DNA from: Elioraea rosea
GTDB taxonomy: Bacteria; Pseudomonadota; Alphaproteobacteria; Acetobacterales; Acetobacteraceae
Length of the DNA stretch: 64,000 bases
Direction of reading: 5' to 3'
Assembly (NCBI RefSeq): GCF_007644105.1
Contig: NZ_VFAC01000011.1
Span: 38,259-102,258 of the forward strand
The position numbers and the translations under genes are program-made. Below are positions 36,911 to 45,776 of the stretch, piece by piece (positions within the stretch are counted from its first letter, which is position 1; every line of letters begins with the position of its first letter). Below the pieces are notes generated by a model. It was not told the origin of the DNA, did no database searches, and saw nothing but the letters and a program-made list of their open reading frames with translations.

Positions 36911-37888
36911 ATGACGAAACGCCGCGCCGTCCTCGGGGCGATCGCCGCCGTTCCCTTCGTGGCGGCAGGCCCGCCCGCAAGGGCACAGTTCAACCGGTCG
37001 CTCCGGCTCATCGTCCCCTTCGCCCCCGGCGGCACGAGCGACATTCTCGCGCGGCTCATGGCCCCGAAGCTCACCGAGGCGCTCGGCCAGAACGTCGTGG
37101 TCGAGAACAAGCCGGGCGCGAATGGCAATATCGGGGCGGATTTCGTCGCCAAGGCCCAGCCTGACGGGCATACCCTGCTGCTCACCGATGTCGGCAGCCT
37201 GGCCACGGCGCCAGCCCTGTTCTCGAAGCTGTCCTTCGATGTGAACAAGGACCTGGCCCCCGTCACGATGGTGCTGTTCGCACCCTACATCATGGCGGTG
37301 CATCCCTCCGTGCCCGCCGCGACGGTGCCGGAGCTCGTTGCTTACGCGAAGGCGAATCCCGACAAGCTGAATGTGGCCCATAGCGGGGTGGGCGCGGCGA
37401 ACCACCTGACCGCCATCGTCTTCGCCAAGCATTTCGGCATCACCTGGTCCTACGTGCCGTATCGCGGCGGGGCGGCCGCGATCCGCGCCGTGGCGCAGAA
37501 CGAGTGCCAGGTCCTGCTGAACGGCGCGACCGCCACGCAGCCTTTCGTCGTGCAGGGGCAGATGAAGGGGCTTGCGGTCTCCGGCGCGCCGCGCCTCGCC
37601 GCCCTGCCCGACACGCCGAGCTTCGGCGAGATGGGCCTGCCGAAGACGCTGGTCGACAGCGGCACCTGGCAGGGCATCGTGACGACGGGCGGCACGCCCG
37701 CGGGCACCGTCGCGGCGCTTTCAGACGCGATCCGCCGCGTCCTTGCCCAGCCGGACATCGCCGCGAAGGTGACGGAACTCGGCGGGGTCAACCGAGCCGA
37801 GGGGCCCGAGCCATTCGCCGCCTGGATGAAGGACGCGATCGCGAGCTGGGGCCAGGTCGTGCGCGCCGAGGGCATCACGCTCGACTGA
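36911..37888 (+). CDS. Bug/TctC-family periplasmic receptor
   Basis: This 325-residue protein has a signal peptide (MTKRRAVLGAIAAVPFVAAG, cleavage near ARAQ). The Bug fold starts FNRSLRLIVPFAPGGTSDIL and has further blocks VENKPGANGNIGADFVAKAQPDG, NVAHSGVGAANHL and WSYVPYRGGAAAI. ATG 36911 has GAGGAAG upstream. Earlier in-frame codons overlap the tRNA promoter. It is followed after 60 bp by an aldehyde dehydrogenase gene, probably in the same transcript, so its ligand may be related to a semialdehyde or its precursor acid. Confidence 0.9.
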   Translation: MTKRRAVLGAIAAVPFVAAGPPARAQFNRSLRLIVPFAPGGTSDILARLMAPKLTEALGQNVVVENKPGANGNIGADFVAKAQPDGHTLLLTDVGSLATAPALFSKLSFDVNKDLAPVTMVLFAPYIMAVHPSVPAATVPELVAYAKANPDKLNVAHSGVGAANHLTAIVFAKHFGITWSYVPYRGGAAAIRAVAQNECQVLLNGATATQPFVVQGQMKGLAVSGAPRLAALPDTPSFGEMGLPKTLVDSGTWQGIVTTGGTPAGTVAALSDAIRRVLAQPDIAAKVTELGGVNRAEGPEPFAAWMKDAIASWGQVVRAEGITLD

Positions 37889-37948
37889 ACTCGACCTCAG
37901 GCCCGCCCGGCCCCATCTGACCGACCATAGAGACGGGAGAGATACCGC

Positions 37949-39376
37949 ATGTATGCAACACTCGAGATGCTGATCGACGGCAAGTTCGGCAAGGGCAGCG
38001 GTACGGCGGCCGAGCCGGTGCTCAACCCCGCGACGGAGCAATCGCTGGCCGACCTGCCGCACGCCTCGGGCCATGACCTCGAGGCCGCCGTCGCCGGGGC
38101 CGAGAAGGGTTTTGCGACCTGGAAGGCCATGAACGCCTACGACCGCTGCCGCATCATGCGCAAGGGAGCAGACCTGATCCGCGCCCGCCTCGACGCGATC
38201 GCGACGGTGCTGACGCTCGAGCAGGGCAAGGTGCTGGCCGAGGCAAAGGTCGAGGTCGCGACTGCGGCCGACATCCTCGACTGGTATGCCGAGGAAGGTC
38301 GCCGCTCCTACGGCCGCATCGTGCCCGGCCGCGTCGGCGGCGTGCGGCAGATGGTGCTGAAGGAGCCCGTAGGCATCGTCGCCGCCTTCACGCCGTGGAA
38401 CTTCCCGGCCGTGACGCCGATGCGCAAGATCGCCGGCGCGCTCGGCGCGGGCTGCTCGATCATCCTCAAGGCGTCGGAGGAGACGCCTGGCACCGCCGTC
38501 GAGATGGCGCGCTGCCTGCAGGAGGCCGGGCTGCCGGCCGGCGTGCTGAACCTCGTGTTCGGCGTGCCGTCGGAGGTCTCGACCTACCTGATCAACCACC
38601 CGAAGGTGCGCAAGATCTCGTTCACCGGCTCAACCGCGGTGGGCAAGCAGCTGACGAAGATGGCCGCCGAGGGCATGAAGCGCACGACGATGGAGCTCGG
38701 CGGCCACGCGCCGGTGATCGTGTTCGACGATGTCGATGTCGAGGCGGTTGCGAAGATCGCGGCCGGCGGGAAGTACCGCAACGCCGGCCAGGTCTGCATC
38801 TCGCCGACGCGCTTCTTCGTGCACGAGAGCAAGTACGCCAAGTTCCTCTCGACCTTCACGGAGATCGCCTCGGGCCTGAAGCTTGGCGACGGGCTCGACC
38901 CTTCGACGCAGATGGGCCCGATGGCCAATGCCCGCCGCCTCGAGGCGATGGACGGGTTCGTGGCGGACGCCAAGGCGAAGGGTGCCAAGGTGGCGACCGG
39001 GGGCGAGCGCCCCGCAAACCAGGGCTTCTTCTACAAGCCCACCGTGCTGGCCGACGTTCCGCCCGATGCCAAGGTGATGAGCGACGAGCCGTTCGGGCCG
39101 ATCGCGCCGATCGTGCCGTTCAAGAGCTTCGAAGAGGTCGTCGAGCGTGCCAACGGCGTGGCCTACGGCCTCGCGGCCTATGCCTTCACGAACGACGAGA
39201 AGCGTGCGACGGCGATCGCCGATGCGCTGCAGTGGGGCATGGTGGGCGTGAACAGCCTCGCCGTCTCGATGCCCGAGACGCCGTTCGGCGGCATCAAGGA
39301 CAGCGGCCACGGCAGCGAGGGCGGCACCGAGGGGCTCGAGGCCTACCTGAACGTGAAGTTCGTCTCCCAGGCCTGA
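37949..39376 (+). CDS. NAD(P)-dependent aldehyde dehydrogenase, succinate-semialdehyde type
   Basis: This 475-residue enzyme is of the normal aldehyde dehydrogenase length. It shows TPWNFPAVTPMRKIAGALGAG (about residue 149-169), the glycine motif FTGSTAVGKQL (about 226), the catalytic glutamate in MELGGHAPVIVF (about 250) and the catalytic cysteine in AGQVCISPTRF (about 284). The end contains PFGGIKDSGHGSEGG, typical of the succinate-semialdehyde/GabD group. The exact substrate is not certain. ATG 37949 has GGGAGAG upstream. A GC-rich hairpin follows. Confidence 0.88.
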   Translation: MYATLEMLIDGKFGKGSGTAAEPVLNPATEQSLADLPHASGHDLEAAVAGAEKGFATWKAMNAYDRCRIMRKGADLIRARLDAIATVLTLEQGKVLAEAKVEVATAADILDWYAEEGRRSYGRIVPGRVGGVRQMVLKEPVGIVAAFTPWNFPAVTPMRKIAGALGAGCSIILKASEETPGTAVEMARCLQEAGLPAGVLNLVFGVPSEVSTYLINHPKVRKISFTGSTAVGKQLTKMAAEGMKRTTMELGGHAPVIVFDDVDVEAVAKIAAGGKYRNAGQVCISPTRFFVHESKYAKFLSTFTEIASGLKLGDGLDPSTQMGPMANARRLEAMDGFVADAKAKGAKVATGGERPANQGFFYKPTVLADVPPDAKVMSDEPFGPIAPIVPFKSFEEVVERANGVAYGLAAYAFTNDEKRATAIADALQWGMVGVNSLAVSMPETPFGGIKDSGHGSEGGTEGLEAYLNVKFVSQA

Positions 39377-39411
39377 CCCGGCCGACCGGCCGCACCGCGG
39401 CAGGGTCGAGG

Positions 39412-39439
39412 AGGGGCGGCGGGGCAACCTGCCGCCCCT
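39412..39439 (+). terminator. Hairpin after the aldehyde dehydrogenase gene
   Basis: AGGGGCGGC and GCCGCCCCT form a perfect nine-base stem with a ten-base loop, followed by TCTGATTT. The T-run is weak, but the place, 36 bases after the stop and before the next promoter, fits a terminator. Confidence 0.55.
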
Positions 39440-39451
39440 TCTGATTTCCGG

Positions 39452-39480
39452 TTGAAACGGCCGGTTTTGCCCTATATCAA
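39452..39480 (+). promoter_or_regulatory. Sigma-70-type promoter of the GbsR-cydAB operon
   Basis: TTGAAA (39452-39457) and TATCAA (39475-39480) are separated by 17 bases. The start of transcription would fall near 39487, inside the palindrome described next. Confidence 0.6.
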
Positions 39481-39482
39481 AG

Positions 39483-39500
39483 TTTCAGAAATTCCTGAAA
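39483..39500. promoter_or_regulatory. 18-bp palindromic operator over the transcription start
   Basis: The sequence TTTCAGAAATTCCTGAAA is palindromic at 16 of 18 positions: TTTCAG and CTGAAA arms around a central AATT. It lies directly after the -10 element and ends 21 bases before the regulator start codon. This is the expected place for autorepression by the MarR/GbsR-type protein that follows. Confidence 0.6.
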
Positions 39501-39521
39501 CCGCAGTAAGGGCGAGACGCC

Positions 39522-40094
39522 GTGAACCTGCCACCCCTGGTCCAGTCCTTCGTGCTGCATTTCGGCGAGATGGGCAGAAGCTGGGGCATCAACCGCACCG
39601 TCGGGCAGATCTATGCGCTGCTCTACGTCTCGCCCGTGCCGCTGAACGCAGACCAGATCGTCGAGGCGCTCGGCGTCTCCCGCTCGAACGTCTCGATGGG
39701 CCTGCGCGAGCTGCAGGCGTGGAACCTTGTCCTGCTCCGCCATATCCCCGACGACCGGCGCGACCATTTCACCACGCCAGACGATGTCTGGCAGATCCTC
39801 CGCGTCCTTGCCGAGGAGCGGAAGAAGCGGGAGGTCGACCCCACGCTGTCGGTCCTGCGCGAGCTCCTGATGCAGAAGCCTGGCACCGCCGAGGAAAAGC
39901 ATGCCCAGGCGCGGATGGCCGAGATGCACGGGCTGATCGAGCAGCTCACCACCTGGTACGATGACGTGAAGCGGCTCGAGACCGAACGCCTCGCAGCGCT
40001 TCTCGCGCTCGGCGCCAAGGTCACGAAGCTGATGGAGGTGAAGGACCGGGTCGTGTCGCTCGCGCGGCCGCGGCGGGCGAAGGAGACCGCGTGA
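39522..40094 (+). CDS. GbsR/MarR-family transcriptional regulator
   Basis: This 190-residue protein has a winged helix with VGQIYALLYVSPVPLNADQIVEAL and VSRSNVSMGLRELQAWNLV (residues about 27-70). A long helical C-terminal part (about 95-175, rich in E/K/A) probably forms the dimer interface, as in GbsR proteins. GTG 39522 has AAGGGCGAG upstream. The stop shares one base with the cydA start, so the regulator and the oxidase genes are one transcript. It likely represses itself and cydAB through the palindrome at 39483-39500. Confidence 0.87.
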   Translation: MNLPPLVQSFVLHFGEMGRSWGINRTVGQIYALLYVSPVPLNADQIVEALGVSRSNVSMGLRELQAWNLVLLRHIPDDRRDHFTTPDDVWQILRVLAEERKKREVDPTLSVLRELLMQKPGTAEEKHAQARMAEMHGLIEQLTTWYDDVKRLETERLAALLALGAKVTKLMEVKDRVVSLARPRRAKETA

Positions 40095-41458
40095 TGGACG
40101 CGACCGTCCTGGCCCGCATCCAGTTCGCGGCCAACATCTCGTTCCATATCCTCTTTCCCGCCATCACCATCGCGCTCGGCTGGGTGCTGCTGTTCTTCAA
40201 GCTGCGCTTCAACGCCACCGGCGATGCGAAGTGGATGGACGCCTACCGGTTCTGGGTGAAGGTGTTCGCGCTCTCCTTTGCGCTTGGTGTCGTCTCCGGC
40301 ATCACAATGAGTTTCCAGTTCGGAACGAACTGGCCCGGCTTCATGGAGCGGGTGGGCAACATCGCCGGCCCGCTTCTCGCCTACGAGGTGCTGACGGCCT
40401 TCTTCCTCGAGGCGACCTTCCTCGGCATCATGCTGTTCGGCTATCGCCGCGTTCCGGGCTGGATGCACACCGGGGCGACCGTGCTCGTCGCCTTCGGCAC
40501 GACGATGAGCGCGTTCTGGATCCTGGTGCTGAACTCCTGGATGCACACGCCGCAGGGCCACGAGATCCGCGAGGGCGTGGCGCACGCGGTCGACTGGTGG
40601 GCGATCGTCTTCACGCCGTCGATGCCTTACCGGCTTGCGCACATGCTCATCGCCTCGGCGCTGACGGTCGCGTTCCTCCTCGCCGGGCTCTCCGCCTATC
40701 GGTGGCTGAAGGGCGACAGGGGGCCTGACGTCGCCGTCGCGCTGCGCACCGGCATCGTGATGGCCGCCGTGCTGGCCCCCGTCCAGGCCTTCGTGGGCGA
40801 CCTGCACGGGCTCAACACGCTCGAGCACCAGCCGGCAAAGGTCGCGGCAATGGAGGGGAACTGGGAGACGCGCGGGCACGTTCCGCTCGTCCTGTTCGCG
40901 ATCCCCGACGAGGCGGCGCGCGAGAACCGCTTCGAGATCTCCATTCCCTCCGGCGCGTCGCTCATCCTCAAGCACGAGGCGGCCGGCGTCGTTCCGGGGC
41001 TGAACGAATTCGAGGGGCTGCACCCGCCTGTGGCGCCGGTGTTCTTCGCCTTCCGCGTCATGGTCGGCGTCGGCCTCTTGATGATCGCGATGGGCTGGAC
41101 GGGGGCGTGGTTCCTCCGCCGCCGCAGGGGCGAGCTGCCGCCGCTGCTTCTCCGCGGCTTCGTCGCCGCCACCTTTGCCGGCTGGGTCGCCACCCTCGCG
41201 GGTTGGTACGTCACGGAGATCGGGCGGCAGCCCTGGCTCGTCACCGGCGTGCTGACGACGGCCGACGCCGTCGGCCCGATCGCCGCCGGAACGGTTCTGT
41301 CGACGCTCGTCATGTATCTCACGCTCTATGCGCTTCTGCTGTTCGCCTATGTCGCGACGCTGTTCCGGCTCGCGCGCAAGGCCAAGGCGCTGCCCGGCTC
41401 GGAAGGCGGCGGCAATCCGCTGACGCTTGCCCGCCCCGTGCCGGCAGCGAAGGCCTGA
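40094..41458 (+). CDS. cydA: Cytochrome bd-type quinol oxidase subunit I (CIO type)
   Basis: This 454-residue protein has about nine membrane helices. The axial ligands expected for haem are visible: the histidine in ISFHILFPAI (about residue 19), the histidine in PYRLAHML (about 183) and the methionine in FFAFRVMVG (about 325). The acidic pair in LLAYEVLTAFFLEATFLG (near 99-107) and the quinol-site GRQPW (about 376) are also present. The short Q loop points to the cyanide-insensitive (CioA) branch. It reduces oxygen to water with quinol. ATG 40094 overlaps the regulator stop by one base. A GTG at 40091 is also possible. Confidence 0.93.
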   Translation: MDATVLARIQFAANISFHILFPAITIALGWVLLFFKLRFNATGDAKWMDAYRFWVKVFALSFALGVVSGITMSFQFGTNWPGFMERVGNIAGPLLAYEVLTAFFLEATFLGIMLFGYRRVPGWMHTGATVLVAFGTTMSAFWILVLNSWMHTPQGHEIREGVAHAVDWWAIVFTPSMPYRLAHMLIASALTVAFLLAGLSAYRWLKGDRGPDVAVALRTGIVMAAVLAPVQAFVGDLHGLNTLEHQPAKVAAMEGNWETRGHVPLVLFAIPDEAARENRFEISIPSGASLILKHEAAGVVPGLNEFEGLHPPVAPVFFAFRVMVGVGLLMIAMGWTGAWFLRRRRGELPPLLLRGFVAATFAGWVATLAGWYVTEIGRQPWLVTGVLTTADAVGPIAAGTVLSTLVMYLTLYALLLFAYVATLFRLARKAKALPGSEGGGNPLTLARPVPAAKA

Positions 41459-41463
41459 GCGCG

Positions 41464-42477
41464 ATGACCCCGTTTCTGCCGCCGGATGTCCTGCCCATTG
41501 TGTTCGCCGCGCTGATGGCGGCCTCGGTGCTGGCCTATGTCGTGCTCGACGGGTTCGACCTCGGCGTCGGCCTGCTTCTGCCGCAGGCGGCCGACGAGCC
41601 GGAGCGCGACAGGATGGTCGCCTCGATCGGTCCGTTCTGGGACGCGAACGAGACCTGGCTCGTTCTCGGGGTCGGGCTGCTGCTGGTGGCGTTCCCCACG
41701 GCGCACGGCGCGATTCTCACCGCGCTCTATCTGCCCGTCGCGCTGATGCTCCTGGGCCTGACGCTTCGCGGCGTCGCCTTCGAGTTCCGGGCCAAGGCGA
41801 CCGAGCTTCACGACAAGCGGCGGTGGGATCATGCCTTCTTCGGCGGCTCGCTTCTCGCGGCGCTCACCCAGGGCTGGATGCTCGGCCGCTACGTCCTCGG
41901 CTTCGACGATGCGCCGGCCGCACTCGCCTTCGCAGCGTTGTCCGCCATCGGGGTGGCCATCGCCTACAGCTTCATCGGCGCGGCCTGGCTCATCTGGCGC
42001 TGCGAGGGCGCGCTCCAGCGTCGGGCCGTCGCCTGGGCGCGGCGGTCGCTCTGGGGCGTCGCGCTCGGCATCGTCGGCGTCTCGGTCGCCACGCCGCTTG
42101 CGAGCGAGCGCATCTTCCACCGCTGGTTCGACTTCCCCAACGTCATGCTTCTCGCGCCGATGCCACTGATGACGCTCGCGCTCGTCGCGGGCCTCGTCGC
42201 ACTCCTGCGCCATCTTCCACTGCCAGGCGATGCCCTTCGGCGCCTGCCCTTCTGGGGTGCTGTCGGCTTGTTCTGCCTCTCCTTCGCGGGCCTTGCGTGG
42301 AGCTTCTTCCCCTACATCGTGCCCGAGCAGCTGACGCTCTGGCAGGCCGCAGCCGCGCCCGAGAGCCTCTCGATCATCCTCGCAGGCGCGCTCGTCGTGC
42401 TGCCGGTGATCGCCGCCTATACTGTGCTTGCCTGGCGCGTGTTCGGCGGCAAGGCGATGGACCTGCGGTACGACTGA
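41464..42477 (+). CDS. cydB: Cytochrome bd-type quinol oxidase subunit II (CIO type)
   Basis: This 337-residue protein has eight predicted helices. Subunit II landmarks are YVVLDGFDLGVGLLLP (about residues 25-40), GPFWDANETWLVLGVG (about 60-75) and FPTAHGAILTALYLP. The C-terminal part has FPYIVPEQLTLWQAAA. It forms the heterodimer with subunit I. The gene starts five bases after cydA. No CydX-like small gene is evident after it. The next 40 bases separate it from a convergent hydrolase gene. Confidence 0.93.
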   Translation: MTPFLPPDVLPIVFAALMAASVLAYVVLDGFDLGVGLLLPQAADEPERDRMVASIGPFWDANETWLVLGVGLLLVAFPTAHGAILTALYLPVALMLLGLTLRGVAFEFRAKATELHDKRRWDHAFFGGSLLAALTQGWMLGRYVLGFDDAPAALAFAALSAIGVAIAYSFIGAAWLIWRCEGALQRRAVAWARRSLWGVALGIVGVSVATPLASERIFHRWFDFPNVMLLAPMPLMTLALVAGLVALLRHLPLPGDALRRLPFWGAVGLFCLSFAGLAWSFFPYIVPEQLTLWQAAAAPESLSIILAGALVVLPVIAAYTVLAWRVFGGKAMDLRYD

Positions 42478-42517
42478 TCGGGATAGTCCGCTCGCGCCGG
42501 CCGACCAACGCCCGCCA

Positions 42518-43738
42518 TCACCCGAGCAGTTTCTCCGCGGCGTCGGCGAGCACAGCGCAGCCGCGCGCGATGTCCTCCTCCTTCGTATCCTCCGTCCAGT
42601 GGTGGCTGATGCCGCCGATTGAGGGAACGAACAGCATCCCTGCCTTCAGCCTGAGCGCGATCACCTGCGCGTCGTGCCCCGCGCCGGAGGGCATGCGCTG
42701 CCAGAGCCCCTTGGCATGCGCCTCCGCGGCCTCGGCGAGCGCGTCCTGGAAGGCCGGGTCCATCACCTTGGGAATGGTCTTCGAGGCCGTCTCGATGGTC
42801 ACGCGGCACAGGCCTGCCTTGTCGGCCTCGGCGACCAGCGAGCGCAGATGCGCCTCGAGCCTGTCGAGCACCGCGGGGTCGGCATCGCGGAACTGCACGT
42901 TCATCTCCGCCCCGCCCGGCACGATCGACGGCGCATTGGGGTCGAGCGACATCCGCCCGATCGTCCATACGCTCCGCTCGGCAATCACCTCGGGAAACGT
43001 GTCGTCGATGCGGTTGGCGAGACGCGTCATCGCCACGCGCGCATCGCGGCGGATGGCCATCCGCGTGGTGCCGGCGTGGTTCTGCACGCCCTCGAAACGG
43101 ATGCGGAAGTTCCAAATCGCGACGATCGAGGTGACGACGCCGATGCCGAGCCCCTTGGCCTCGAGGTCGTCGCCCTGCTCGATATGCGCCTCGAGGAAGC
43201 CGCGATAGCGCGCGGGGTCATCGAGCGTGATGCGGGGCACGTCGGCGAGCCCCGCCCGCGCAAGCCCCTCGCGCATGCTCTCGCCCGTGGTTCGGTTGCG
43301 CGCGGCGTCGATCTCGGCGTCCGTCACCTCGCCGATGAAGGAGCGGCTGCCGAGGAAGTTGCCGTAGTGGCCCTCCTCGTCGACGAAGGCGACGACGTCG
43401 ATCGGCAAATGCGGCAGGGCACGCGCAACCTCGAGGCCGAACATCACGCCCATGCAGCCGTCGAGCCAGCCCGCCTCGTTCTGGCTCTCGAGGTGGCTGC
43501 CGATCAGAAGCCGCCTGCCCGGGTTCTTCGTGAACCCGAACACCGAGGCGATGCCATCGATCTTCGCCTCGAGCCCGGCTTCCTCGAGCCTGCCGGCAAG
43601 CCAGCGCCGGCTCGCGATGTCCTGCTCCGACAGCGTCGGGCGGTGCACGCCCGTCCTGAACCGCCCGAAGTCACGCAGCCTGTGGAGATCGGAAAGCAGT
43701 CTCGCACCGTCGATCGTCGCCAAGGTCGCCCTCCCCAT
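42518..43738 (-). CDS. Zn-dependent amidohydrolase of the N-carbamoylase / allantoate family (M20 group)
   Basis: This 406-residue enzyme has the hydantoinase/carbamylase pattern: GSHLESQNEAGWLDGCMGV (metal-binding His and Asp, about residue 82-100), FVDEEGHYGNFLGSR (two glutamates, about 122), EAHIEQGDDLEA (about 187) and SGAGHDAQVIA with GISHHWTED near the end. All metal ligands expected for this group are present. It cleaves N-carbamoyl amino acids, ureidoglycolate/allantoate or similar compounds. The substrate cannot be fixed. ATG 43738 lies 62 bp from the cheR end. The gene is convergent with cydB. Confidence 0.88.
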   Translation of the reverse strand: MGRATLATIDGARLLSDLHRLRDFGRFRTGVHRPTLSEQDIASRRWLAGRLEEAGLEAKIDGIASVFGFTKNPGRRLLIGSHLESQNEAGWLDGCMGVMFGLEVARALPHLPIDVVAFVDEEGHYGNFLGSRSFIGEVTDAEIDAARNRTTGESMREGLARAGLADVPRITLDDPARYRGFLEAHIEQGDDLEAKGLGIGVVTSIVAIWNFRIRFEGVQNHAGTTRMAIRRDARVAMTRLANRIDDTFPEVIAERSVWTIGRMSLDPNAPSIVPGGAEMNVQFRDADPAVLDRLEAHLRSLVAEADKAGLCRVTIETASKTIPKVMDPAFQDALAEAAEAHAKGLWQRMPSGAGHDAQVIALRLKAGMLFVPSIGGISHHWTEDTKEEDIARGCAVLADAAEKLLG

Positions 43739-43773
43739 GCATGAGGAGGCGATGCTGCAACGTCGCGGGCCGC

Positions 43774-43802
43774 GAGGCGAGAGGGGCTGCTGTCCTCGCC
43801 TC
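43774..43802 (-). terminator. Hairpin overlapping the cheR stop
   Basis: GAGGCGAG and CTCGCCTC form a perfect eight-base stem with a 13-base loop. One arm includes two bases of the cheR stop codon. It may terminate the che transcript, but no T-run follows. Confidence 0.3.
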
Positions 43803-44643
43803 AGGCCGCCGCGGTGCCGCGCGCGCCTGGTGCGGGCGTCGGCTCATAGACGCCGCGCTCGCCCGCCACCGCGCTGAGACGGTCGGTGATGCCGAGCACC
43901 GTCTCGGCGCCGCCGAGATAGAGCACGCCGTCTGCTGGCATCTGGCCGGCAATCGCTGCAAGGACGCGCCCCTTCGTCGCCTGATCGAAATAGATCAGCA
44001 CGTTGCGGCAGAACACGATGTCGAAACGCCCCAGGCCCCGCAGGTCGCCGAGCAGGTTGCCCTCGCGCCAGCTCACCATGGTGCGGATCGCCTCGGAGAG
44101 GCGCCAGTTCTGCCCTTCCTGCTTGAAGTACTTCATCAGCAGCTGGATCGGCAGGCCCCGCTGCACCTCGAACTGCGAGTAGACGCCCTCGCGCGCCTTG
44201 GCGAGCACCTCGCGCGAGAGGTCGGTGCCGACGATCTCGACGCGCCTGTCGCCCAGCACCGCCTTCGCCTCGGCGACGATCATCGCGAGCGAATAGGCTT
44301 CCTGCCCCGTCGAACAGGCGGCGGACCAGACGCGGATGGGCTGGCCGGCAGGTCGGGCGGCATGGATGCGCTTCAGCGCCGAGAGCTTGAAATGCTCGAA
44401 CGGCTTGCCGTCGCGGAAGAAGAAGGTCTCGTTGGTGGTCATCAGCTCGACCACCTCGCGCGCAAGCGTCTCTCCCGCCGGCGAGGAGATGCGCGAGACC
44501 AGCAGGCCGAGATCGGCGAGCTTCTCCCGCTTCATCAGCGGCCCGAGCCGCGTTTCGACCAGGTACATCTTGTCGGGCCCGAGAACGAGGCCCGAGCGGG
44601 CATGCAGCAGTGCCGCGAGAGAGGTGAAGGCCGCCTGGCTCAT
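43801..44643 (-). CDS. cheR: Chemotaxis protein methyltransferase CheR
   Basis: This 280-residue protein has the N-terminal helical CheR domain (residues 1-75, with YLVETRLGPLM). The SAM-binding domain contains MTTNETFFFRD (about 72), the glycine-type motif WSAACSTGQEAYSLAM (about 107) and VFCRNVLIYFD (about 213). It methylates glutamates on chemoreceptors. ATG 44643 overlaps the cheB stop in ATGA. The open frame continues far upstream through cheB in another frame, which is not coding. No receptor gene lies nearby. Confidence 0.93.
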   Translation of the reverse strand: MSQAAFTSLAALLHARSGLVLGPDKMYLVETRLGPLMKREKLADLGLLVSRISSPAGETLAREVVELMTTNETFFFRDGKPFEHFKLSALKRIHAARPAGQPIRVWSAACSTGQEAYSLAMIVAEAKAVLGDRRVEIVGTDLSREVLAKAREGVYSQFEVQRGLPIQLLMKYFKQEGQNWRLSEAIRTMVSWREGNLLGDLRGLGRFDIVFCRNVLIYFDQATKGRVLAAIAGQMPADGVLYLGGAETVLGITDRLSAVAGERGVYEPTPAPGARGTAAA

Positions 44644-45776
44644 GCCCGTGCTCCCTTGCCGGTGATGCCCGTGACGGCACCGGCGATCTCCCCGAGCGGC
44701 AGAACGGCGGAGGCGAGCCCCGCCTGTGCGACTGCGCCCGGCATGCCCCATACCACCGACGTGGCCTCGTCCTGCGCGATCACCCGCCCGCCTGCCGCGA
44801 CCACTGCCTTGCTGCCGCTGAGCCCGTCCTGCCCCATGCCGGTGAGCATGACGACGAGCACGCGCCCGCCATAGGCAGCGACAGCGCTGCGCAGCATCGG
44901 GTCGACCGCGGGGCGGCAGAAATTCTCTGGCGGTGTCTTGGAAAGGCGAAGCTTCGGCCCGCCAGGCTCGGGGGAGAGGATGAGGTGCGTGTCGCCCGGC
45001 GCGAGATAGGCGCGGCCCGGCAGAGGCGTCTCGCCGTCCTTCGCCTCGGCGCAGGGCGGCCCGCCCACCTTGCTCAGATGGTCGGCGAGGATGGGGGTGA
45101 AGGCGGGCGGCATGTGCTGCGTCACGATCACCGGAAGCGGGAAGCCGCGGCCGAGCCCCGCGAACAGGGTGAACAGCGCCTGCGGCCCGCCCGTGGACGA
45201 GCCGACGGCGAGGATGGCGGGAGCCTGCGCAGCGGCGGCGCGCAGCGGCGGTGCTGCAGGCCTCGGCGCCATCGGTGCCGCAACCGGACGGGCAGGGCCG
45301 AGCCCGTGCCTCCGCTGGCGCGCGAGCCCCTTCACCTTGGCGACGATCTCGTCGCGGAACGACGCCTCGCCCGCGATCGCGCCCGTCGTCGTCGGCTTCG
45401 GAACGTAGTCGGCCGCGCCCAGTCGCAGCGCGCGCATCGCCACATCCGCGCCCCGCGTCGTCAGCGTGCTCGCCATCACCACGCGCAGCGCGGGGTCGAC
45501 CTTGAGCAGTTCGGGAAGCGCGGCGAGCCCGTCCATCACCGGCATCTCGATGTCGAGCACGCAGACATCGGGCCTGGTGCGGCGCACCGCCTCGACTGCT
45601 TCGCGGCCGTTGCTCGCACGGCCCACCACCTCGATCGCGGGATCGGCTTCCAGCATGCGGGTGACGAGGCCGCGGATCACCGCGCTGTCGTCGCACACGA
45701 CGACGCGCACGGAAGCGGCATCCTGCGCCGCCGGGAGGGTGAACGGCGCTGGTCTCGTCGGGGCCGGTACCGTCAC
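44640..45776 (-). CDS. cheB: Chemotaxis response regulator / protein-glutamate methylesterase CheB
   Basis: This 378-residue protein has an N-terminal receiver domain (about residues 22-140) with phosphoacceptor aspartate in CVLDIEMPVMDGL. A linker rich in proline and alanine follows, then the methylesterase domain with the catalytic serine in VGSSTGGPQAL (about 195), histidine in VTQHMPPAF (about 222) and aspartate in MLTGMGQDGLSG (about 318). It removes methyl groups from receptors when phosphorylated. GTG 45776 overlaps the cheY stop in GTGA, which decides the start. Confidence 0.93.
   Translation of the reverse strand: MTVPAPTRPAPFTLPAAQDAASVRVVVCDDSAVIRGLVTRMLEADPAIEVVGRASNGREAVEAVRRTRPDVCVLDIEMPVMDGLAALPELLKVDPALRVVMASTLTTRGADVAMRALRLGAADYVPKPTTTGAIAGEASFRDEIVAKVKGLARQRRHGLGPARPVAAPMAPRPAAPPLRAAAAQAPAILAVGSSTGGPQALFTLFAGLGRGFPLPVIVTQHMPPAFTPILADHLSKVGGPPCAEAKDGETPLPGRAYLAPGDTHLILSPEPGGPKLRLSKTPPENFCRPAVDPMLRSAVAAYGGRVLVVMLTGMGQDGLSGSKAVVAAGGRVIAQDEATSVVWGMPGAVAQAGLASAVLPLGEIAGAVTGITGKGARA

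Noticed and set aside
39623..41023. 466-codon minus-strand frame opposite the GbsR gene and cydA
   Set aside because: Composition is typical of antisense GC-rich frames (His, Arg, Asp, Gly), with no hydrophobic core. The plus-strand genes are certain.
42518..43738. GSHLES instead of GSHLDT in the carbamoylase-like enzyme as a possible lost catalytic residue
   Set aside because: The metal ligands are the histidine of GSH and the aspartate of LDG, and both are present. The GSHLES variant is, as far as I recall, normal in part of this family.
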